The notes beneath the pieces were generated by a model. It was given only the letters and a program-made list of their open reading frames with translations. It was not told the DNA's origin and did not search any database. Positions 59,068 to 64,000 of a stretch of 64,000 nt of DNA are shown here, piece after piece. The stretch covers positions 25,658-89,657 of the forward strand of contig CAZQKE010000031.1 in assembly GCA_964593865.1 (NCBI GenBank). Reading direction: 5' to 3'. The stretch is from CAZQKE01 sp964593865 (lineage in GTDB: Bacteria; Chloroflexota; Anaerolineae; JAAYZQ01). The position numbers were made by a program, and so were the translations under genes. Each line of letters begins with the position of its first letter. Within the stretch, counting starts at the first letter, position 1.

Positions 59068-59484
59068 ATGAAGATAGAAGGATACGAATTTCCCGACGAT
59101 CTGTGGTATGACCGCCATCACAATTGGGCACGCATTGAAGGCGACGTAGCGACCATCGGCCTGACCGATTTCGGCCAGGCCCTGGCCGGAGAGATCCTCT
59201 ACGCCGAGTTGCCGCGACCGGGCCGCAAGATCACCCAGGGCCGGCCCTACATGTCCCTGGAATCGGGCAAGTGGGTGGGGCACATCAAGGCCATCGTCAG
59301 CGGCACCGTCTTGGAGGTCAACGAGGAAATTGAGTTTGAAAGCCGCATCATCAACGAGGACCCCTACGGACAGGGCTGGGTGGCCCGCGTCCGGCTGGAG
59401 GGCCAACCGGAGGGCCTGTTGCGGGCGGGCGATCCCGAATTTGCGGCGTTGATCGCCGCCGAGAAGAAAAAGCACGGGAAGTGA
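59068..59484 (+). CDS. GcvH-like lipoyl carrier protein
   Basis: A 138-residue lipoyl-domain protein: DRHHNWARIEGDVATIGLTD, FGQALAGEILYAELPRPG and MSLESGKWVGHIKAIVSG, with the lipoylated Lys at position 68. Length and pattern fit glycine-cleavage H protein, but no gcvT or gcvP is near. The gene is three bases past the HdrD-like stop and 32 bp before a lipoate-protein ligase gene. It may therefore be a dedicated carrier for this redox module, comparable to the lipoate-binding proteins of sulfur-oxidising Hdr systems. That comparison is inference. Confidence 0.88.
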   Translation: MKIEGYEFPDDLWYDRHHNWARIEGDVATIGLTDFGQALAGEILYAELPRPGRKITQGRPYMSLESGKWVGHIKAIVSGTVLEVNEEIEFESRIINEDPYGQGWVARVRLEGQPEGLLRAGDPEFAALIAAEKKKHGK

Positions 59485-59516
59485 TGCGAGCGCAGACATA
59501 AGATCGGGGATGCACG

Positions 59517-60563
59517 ATGAATCTGTACGATTTGGGCCATGTGCCCTGGCTCGATTCGCAGCTGATCTACCATGCCTTGCCGCGCTTGGGGCTGGAAGGC
59601 TTGATCCTGCTGGCTCCGAAGGAACCGTATGTCTGCATCGGCTACCATCAAGACGTGGAGCAGGAAGTGGACCTGTCCTACTGCCGTCGGCAGGGGATTC
59701 CCGTCTTTCGGCGAGAGGTGGGAGGCGGGGCGGTCTATCTTGACGGGCAGCAACTCTTTTACCAACTGGTCCTGCGCCGAGATCGCCCCCTGGCCCTGGG
59801 CGATAAAGCATCCCTTTACCGCCGCCTGCTGGCCCCCGTGGTGCAGACCTACCGCGACCTGGGCGTGGATGCACGCTACAAGCCGGTGAACGACATCATC
59901 ACCGCCGAAGGGCGCAAGATTTCGGGCAACGGCGCGGCCGAGATCGCCGACCACTTGGTCCTGGTGGGCAACCTGATCGCCGATTTTGACTATGAAACGA
60001 TGGTCCGTGTGTTGCGCCTACCCGATGAAAAGTTCCGCGACAAGGTGTTCGCCAGCCTGCGCGAGAACCTGACGACCCTCAAGCGGGAGCTGGGCCGAAT
60101 CCCCCCTTGGGAAACCATGACGGCAACCCTCATCCGCAACTTTGAAACGCTCCTCGGCCCGTTGACGCCCACCCCTCTGCCCCCTGCCGTCCGGGAAAAG
60201 GCGGCGGAGCTGGCCGCCTTCTACACGACCACCGACTGGTTGCACAAAGCACGGCGGCGGCCCCACAAAGGGCGAAGGGTCAAGATCGCCGAGGGGGTGG
60301 AAGTGGTCCGGCGGGTGCACAAGGCGCCGGGCGGTCTCATCCGGGCCACCGTTGAAGTGCGGCAAGGGCGCATTGAATCGGCCGAGATTTCCGGTGACTT
60401 TTTTTTCTACCCCGCCGAGAAACTGGCCGCCCTGGAGGATCACCTGGCCGGTGTTGCGTTGGAGGATGCGGAGGAGGCAATCGCCGCTTTCTACCGCGCT
60501 CATGCCGTTGAATCGCCGGGGATGACGCCCCGCGACTTGGCATTGGCCCTGGGCGCGGGATGA
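59517..60563 (+). CDS. Lipoate-protein ligase A family protein
   Basis: A 348-residue enzyme that activates and attaches lipoate or octanoate to carrier lysines. The catalytic domain (1-240) has YVCIGYHQDVEQEVDL, VFRREVGGGAVYLDGQQLFY (substrate loop) and KISGNGAAEIADHLVLVGNL (conserved Lys). The C-terminal accessory domain (250-348) has IRATVEVRQGRIESAEISGD. Both domains are fused, as in E. coli LplA, though the core motif VGGGAVY is the variant common in Gram-positives and archaea. Placed directly after the lipoyl carrier, it probably serves that protein. Confidence 0.9.
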   Translation: MNLYDLGHVPWLDSQLIYHALPRLGLEGLILLAPKEPYVCIGYHQDVEQEVDLSYCRRQGIPVFRREVGGGAVYLDGQQLFYQLVLRRDRPLALGDKASLYRRLLAPVVQTYRDLGVDARYKPVNDIITAEGRKISGNGAAEIADHLVLVGNLIADFDYETMVRVLRLPDEKFRDKVFASLRENLTTLKRELGRIPPWETMTATLIRNFETLLGPLTPTPLPPAVREKAAELAAFYTTTDWLHKARRRPHKGRRVKIAEGVEVVRRVHKAPGGLIRATVEVRQGRIESAEISGDFFFYPAEKLAALEDHLAGVALEDAEEAIAAFYRAHAVESPGMTPRDLALALGAG

Positions 60564-60660
60564 GAACGTGGGCCGGGGGCGGCGGGACATGGCTTTACCG
60601 TCCCCGGCCAAGTCGTGTGAATGCACCGGCCCTGGGGCAGGAAAGATGAGGAGGAACCCA

Positions 60661-61260
60661 ATGGCAACGATAGAAGAAATTGTCAATTTGCTGGATACGC
60701 TTGACCCCCAGGATTTGGAGTTTGTGGCCGATTTCGTCCGCTACCTTCGTTGGAAACGGGGCTTGGCTGCCTTTGCCGCCGATGGCCGGCCCTGGACCTT
60801 TGACTTTGTGGAACACTTTCGGCGGGCCATCGTCGGCGCGGATACGGACCCTGCAGGCATGGAGGTTCGCGTGGGGGAGGCAACCTGTGGCGGCGAGACG
60901 CGCATGGCCCTTTGGCAGCATCCGCCGGTACAAGGCGCGTCCTTTGTAGAGTACCAAGTCCCCGTGCCCGCCGATGTGAGCGACCTACGGTTGCATTTTG
61001 CCACCGGTATCCGCGACGGTGCGCACCTGGCCGAAGGAAATGTCATTGCTTTCCGGGTGTTTGTCAACGATTGGAAGATCTGGAGCGATACCCAGCACGC
61101 CCGCTCCTGGAGGGAGCACGAGATTGTCATGCCGACCCTGCCCGGCGACATCGTCCGTGTCCGCTTTGTCACCGACGGTTTGGGCAACCACGAATGGGCC
61201 TGGGCGGTGTGGGGAGAACCCCGCCTGATCGGGCGGATTGTGGCCCGTGCCGAGCAGTAG
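60661..61260 (+). CDS. Beta-sandwich-containing protein, unknown function
   Basis: A 199-residue protein I do not recognise. Residues 1-40 are helical (ATIEEIVNLLDTLDPQDLEF). From about 60 a beta-rich region follows (SFVEYQVPVPADVSDLRLHF, VIAFRVFVNDWKIWSDTQHA, VRVRFVTDGLGNHEWAWAVW), resembling carbohydrate-binding jelly-roll folds such as NPCBM. No signal peptide. ATG 60661 follows GAGGAGGAACCC; another ATG five codons upstream is part of that site. It sits between the lipoate ligase and acyl-CoA dehydrogenase genes. Confidence 0.65.
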   Translation: MATIEEIVNLLDTLDPQDLEFVADFVRYLRWKRGLAAFAADGRPWTFDFVEHFRRAIVGADTDPAGMEVRVGEATCGGETRMALWQHPPVQGASFVEYQVPVPADVSDLRLHFATGIRDGAHLAEGNVIAFRVFVNDWKIWSDTQHARSWREHEIVMPTLPGDIVRVRFVTDGLGNHEWAWAVWGEPRLIGRIVARAEQ

Positions 61261-61395
61261 CGCAACCCGGCGGCTTGGCCGATGGAAGGCGGCCGGCGGC
61301 CCGCCACGTACGGTTTCAAAATCCGGAGACTTGCGCCACCGGGCCGGGCCGAGTTTGTGGGACGGCCTGCGGTTTCCGAGGAGAGAGGAGGAACG

Positions 61396-62538
61396 ATGGA
61401 GTTTCTACTCAACGAAGAGCAGCGTATGGTCCGGGATATGGTGCGCGATTTCGCCCAGAACGAGATCGCGCCCCGCGCCGCCCAAGTGGACGAAAAGGAA
61501 GAATTCCCCGCAGAAAACATCCGCAAGATGGCCGAATTGGGGTTGCTGGGCTTGCCTTATCCCGAAGAGTACGGCGGTGGCGGGGGAGACTATCTCAGCT
61601 ACGCCGTTGCCGTTGAAGAGATCGCCCGCGCCTGTGGCTCTACCGCCTTGATCTACGCGGCCCACGTCTCCCTGGGCTGCGGGCCGATCTACTATTTCGG
61701 CACGGAGGCCCAAAAGAAAAAGTGGCTTCCCCACCTGTGCAGCGGCAAAGGACTCGCCGCCTTTGGCCTCACCGAGCCGGAGGCCGGGTCCGATGCCGGG
61801 GCCACCCGCACAACCGCCGTCCGTGACGGCGATTTTTACATCCTCAACGGCAGCAAAATGTGGATCACCTCCGGTGCCATCGCCGATGTGGTGATCGTGT
61901 CCGCCAAAACCGACCCTCAGGCGGGGACGCGGGGCATTTCCTGCTTCCTGGTGGAAAAGGGGACACCCGGCTTTATCCCCGGCAAGAACGAACCCAAAAT
62001 GGGCCTCAAAGGTTCGGTGACCTCGGCCCTTTCCTTTGAAGATTGCCGCATTCCGGCGGAAAACCTGCTGGGCCGCGAAGGGGAAGGGTTCAAACAGATG
62101 CTCATCACGTTGGATGCCGGGCGGATCGGCATCGGAGCGATGGCCGTGGGGTTGGCCCAGGCGGCCTTTGATGCCGCCGTCCGCTACGCCCAGGAGCGGG
62201 TTCAGTTCGGTCGTCCCATCGCCCGTTTCCAGGCCATCCGGTGGATGATCGCCGACATGGCAACCGAGATAGACGCTGCCCGGCTGATGGTCTACCGGGC
62301 GGCGGCCATGAAGGATGCGGGACGGCGTTTCACCAAAGAGGCGGCCATGGCGAAGCTATTCGCCGCGGAGACGGCGGAGCGGGCTGCCTTCAAAGCCATC
62401 CAGATCCACGGGGGCTATGGCTACAGCCGTGAATACCCGGTGGAGCGCATCTACCGCGATCAACGCCTGTGCAGCATCGGCGAGGGGACCAGCGAAATCC
62501 AGCGGCTGGTCATCGCCCGCCAGATTCTGGGCAAATAA
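61396..62538 (+). CDS. Acyl-CoA dehydrogenase
   Basis: A 380-residue FAD enzyme that oxidises acyl-CoA to enoyl-CoA, giving electrons to ETF. FGLTEPEAGSDAGATRTTAV is signature 1 (FAD/substrate contact), and MWITSGAIADVVIVSAKT follows. AIQIHGGYGYSREYPVERIY, then IGEGTSEIQRLVIARQ, form signature 2, with catalytic base Glu363. Full length for the short-chain/butyryl-type group. ATG 61396 follows GGAGGAACG. With the NarI/HdrD-like pair upstream, it suggests ETF-linked electron flow to menaquinone, though no etf genes lie in the window. Confidence 0.94.
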   Translation: MEFLLNEEQRMVRDMVRDFAQNEIAPRAAQVDEKEEFPAENIRKMAELGLLGLPYPEEYGGGGGDYLSYAVAVEEIARACGSTALIYAAHVSLGCGPIYYFGTEAQKKKWLPHLCSGKGLAAFGLTEPEAGSDAGATRTTAVRDGDFYILNGSKMWITSGAIADVVIVSAKTDPQAGTRGISCFLVEKGTPGFIPGKNEPKMGLKGSVTSALSFEDCRIPAENLLGREGEGFKQMLITLDAGRIGIGAMAVGLAQAAFDAAVRYAQERVQFGRPIARFQAIRWMIADMATEIDAARLMVYRAAAMKDAGRRFTKEAAMAKLFAAETAERAAFKAIQIHGGYGYSREYPVERIYRDQRLCSIGEGTSEIQRLVIARQILGK

Positions 62539-62872
62539 CGCGCTTCCACAAGATCAGCCCACACATTGCACCGATCCCGTCCCATACCAGGTCCACCGGG
62601 TCCATGCAGCGGCCCGGCACGAAGCTTTGGTGAAATTCGTCGCCGAGGGCATAAAGCATGGTCAGCGCGAAGGCCGGGGGCCAGGGCCGCTCTTCCAACG
62701 CCCGCGCCAGGAAAAAGGCCAGCCCGGCAAAGAGCATGATGTGGGCGACGATGCTGAGCAGGTCGCCGAGCCAGCGGGCCGGGGGCTTGGGGAAGTCGGG
62801 ACGGGAGGAAAGGAAAAAGATCAGCCCCATCCAGGCCAACACCGGCAGCCAGCGGGCCGGACGGCCGGTCAT
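62510..62872 (-). CDS. VanZ-like membrane protein
   Basis: A 120-residue protein with three to four helices and the VanZ-family features: WMGLIFFLSSRPDFPKPP, DLLSIVAHIMLFAGLAFFLA, and YALGDEFHQSFVPGRCMDPV (conserved Asp-Glu-x-His-Gln and Asp near the membrane face). Best-known members confer low-level teicoplanin resistance, but most have unknown function. It overlaps the end of the convergent acyl-CoA dehydrogenase gene by 29 bp, and its ATG overlaps the glycosyltransferase stop by 4 bp. Confidence 0.85.
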   Translation of the reverse strand: MTGRPARWLPVLAWMGLIFFLSSRPDFPKPPARWLGDLLSIVAHIMLFAGLAFFLARALEERPWPPAFALTMLYALGDEFHQSFVPGRCMDPVDLVWDGIGAMCGLILWKRVICPESGGR

Positions 62873-64000
62873 GTCTCCGCTCCCCGCCGCGCCAGGGCGA
62901 TGTGGTAGGCGTGTTCCACTTTGCCGATGCGTTTTTCCCAGTCAAACCGCTCCCAGATGCGGCGGTGGGCGTTGCGGCCCAGCTCGGCGGCCCAAGCCCG
63001 GTCCGAAAGGGCGGCCAACAACGCCTGGGCCAGTTCCTCCCTGTCGCCCGGCTCGGTCAGCAGCCCGGAGCGGCCATCCTCAATGTAGCTCAGGTTTTCG
63101 CCGACGCGACTGGAGATCACCGCCCGGCCCACGGCCATCGCCGTCACCACCTTGCCCGCACACTTGGCCCGGTTGATGAGGGTATCGCGGTAGGGGTTGA
63201 CGGTGATGTCGGCGGCGGCCATGTAAAAGGGGGCCTCCTCGCGGGCGATCCAGCCGGGAAAGAGCACCCGGTCCGCCAGCCCCTTTTCCCGGACGTAGGC
63301 TTGCAGCGCGGCCTTGCCGTCTCCCTCCCCGGCGATGACCAGGCGGGCCTGGGGCAACTGCTCGGCAACGCGGGCAAAGGCATCCACGGCCAGGTCCATG
63401 TCGCTGCCGTGGGGGATGTGCCCCAGGTAAAGGGCTAAAGGCGCGTCGCCCACGCCCAGGGTAGCCCGCACCCGGGCGATGCGTTCCGCGTCGACGGGGT
63501 AAAGATCGCGCAGCCGGGGGTCGGGGCCGTTGGGCAGGTAGATCACCCGCTCCGGCTCCACACCAAAGCCCCAGACCTGAGTCTGCAGGGTGCGGCTGGC
63601 CACGGTCACGGCGTCGGCATGGAGGGCCGTCCATCGTTCCTGCCAGGCGAAAAACCGCTTCCACAGGGGCGGATAGGGGTTGACCTCGTTCCATCCGCCG
63701 GTCCCTTCCCAATCGTCGCTATCCAACACCAGGGGCCGCCGCGAAAAAAGGCGCAGGTGCAAGGCGGTCAAGCCGCTGTAGGCGATGGGTTTGAAGACAT
63801 GGACCACATCGGCCCCCAGCCGGACGGCACGACGGGCCATGCGTAGGGGGACGAGGAGACGGTGTTTCAGGTCGTCGCGGGGCAAGACCATGTTTTCCAG
63901 GCGGACGCCTTCCGCTTCCCAAACGCGCCCCGAATCGGCGGGATTGTCGTAGGGCGGCATCAGGATCGTCACCTGATGGCCGCGCCGGACCAGGGAGCGG
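62869..64000 (-). CDS. Glycosyltransferase family 4-like protein, 5' end beyond right edge
   Basis: A GT-B-fold glycosyltransferase, at least 377 residues. The frame stays open to base 64000, reading SLVRRGHQVTILMPPYDNP, the usual start region of GT4 enzymes, so a GTG at 63972 is internal and the true start is off the window. Seen: GADVVHVFKPIAYSGLTAL, LPNGPDPRLRDLYPVD, ALYLGHIPHGSDMDLAVDAF, LVIAGEGDGKAALQAYVREK, and WIAREEAPFYMAAADITVNP followed by a Glu-containing loop (VGENLSYIEDGRSGLL). Probably adds sugars to lipid or surface glycan; acceptor unknown. Confidence 0.9.
   Translation of the reverse strand, partial: RSLVRRGHQVTILMPPYDNPADSGRVWEAEGVRLENMVLPRDDLKHRLLVPLRMARRAVRLGADVVHVFKPIAYSGLTALHLRLFSRRPLVLDSDDWEGTGGWNEVNPYPPLWKRFFAWQERWTALHADAVTVASRTLQTQVWGFGVEPERVIYLPNGPDPRLRDLYPVDAERIARVRATLGVGDAPLALYLGHIPHGSDMDLAVDAFARVAEQLPQARLVIAGEGDGKAALQAYVREKGLADRVLFPGWIAREEAPFYMAAADITVNPYRDTLINRAKCAGKVVTAMAVGRAVISSRVGENLSYIEDGRSGLLTEPGDREELAQALLAALSDRAWAAELGRNAHRRIWERFDWEKRIGKVEHAYHIALARRGAET

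Noticed and set aside
59068..59484. GcvH-like gene as part of a glycine cleavage operon
   Set aside because: No gcvT or gcvP gene lies on either side; neighbours are redox and lipoate-ligase genes.

Overview
The window reads as a chromosomal stretch of a GC-rich, probably anaerobic or facultatively anaerobic Chloroflexota bacterium (Anaerolineae-like). This is an inference from several things together: the block rpsB-tsf-pyrH-frr-uppS-cdsA; an NfnAB-type electron-bifurcating transhydrogenase; large secreted glycoside hydrolases with Thr/Pro linkers; a YLPIILK-like C-terminus on a secreted enzyme; and menaquinone-type iron-sulfur/cytochrome b electron-transfer genes. No rRNA is present to settle it. 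Almost every transcription unit is preceded by a housekeeping-type promoter with a 16-18 bp spacer, and many genes overlap by 4 bp (ATGA or GTGA).

Layout. 1-5300 (minus): a secreted lamin-tail/DUF11-type protein cut by the left edge, a secreted amylopullulanase-like GH13 enzyme and an Rpn-family nuclease-like gene. 5380-10100 (minus): the translation/envelope-lipid block. 10145-12200 (minus): an S41 protease and a metallo-beta-lactamase-fold hydrolase. 12253-13126: a decayed IS982-like element, followed by an AT-rich, probably acquired membrane protein. 14370-17793 (plus): an APC permease fused to two Usp domains behind a promoter and a leader terminator, then a HEAT-like protein. 18038-23371: two related secreted clan GH-A glycosidases and a small anchored protein. 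23464: tRNA-Val(CAC). 23627-26133: a NarL-type sensor kinase and a membrane protein. 26130-29119 (minus): NfnAB with two small membrane proteins. 29195-34923: small conserved proteins, a dipeptide epimerase-like enolase-superfamily enzyme, a response regulator-GAF protein, a DUF123-HEAT fusion, OsmC and an iron-sulfur uracil-DNA glycosylase. 35095-43959: leucyl aminopeptidase, MiaB, a ChbG-like deacetylase, a 1005-residue superfamily 2 helicase with two membrane helices inside it, small membrane proteins and QueA. 44014-46316: adenosine-specific kinase, a phosphatase-superfamily protein, DUF503 and a lipoprotein.

46294-51345 (minus) is the most unusual locus and a candidate unclassified RiPP (ribosomally made, modified peptide) cluster. 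A 92-residue peptide carries six Cys-x-x-Gly motifs about 11 residues apart and sits behind a perfect TTGACA-17-TATAAT promoter and a 3' hairpin. Four genes follow in order: an HPr-kinase-like protein, a SAM methyltransferase, an S26-type Ser/His peptidase and a peptide-exporter-like ABC transporter.

51573-64000: MurE-like ligase, B12-binding radical SAM enzyme, a free-standing pyruvate-kinase C-terminal domain and an alkaline-phosphatase-superfamily enzyme. A redox operon follows (NarI-like cytochrome b, HdrD-like CCG protein, GcvH-like lipoyl carrier, lipoate-protein ligase, unknown protein, acyl-CoA dehydrogenase), then a VanZ-like protein and a glycosyltransferase cut by the right edge. 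Dispersed intergenic hairpin repeats of at least three kinds lie between the genes.
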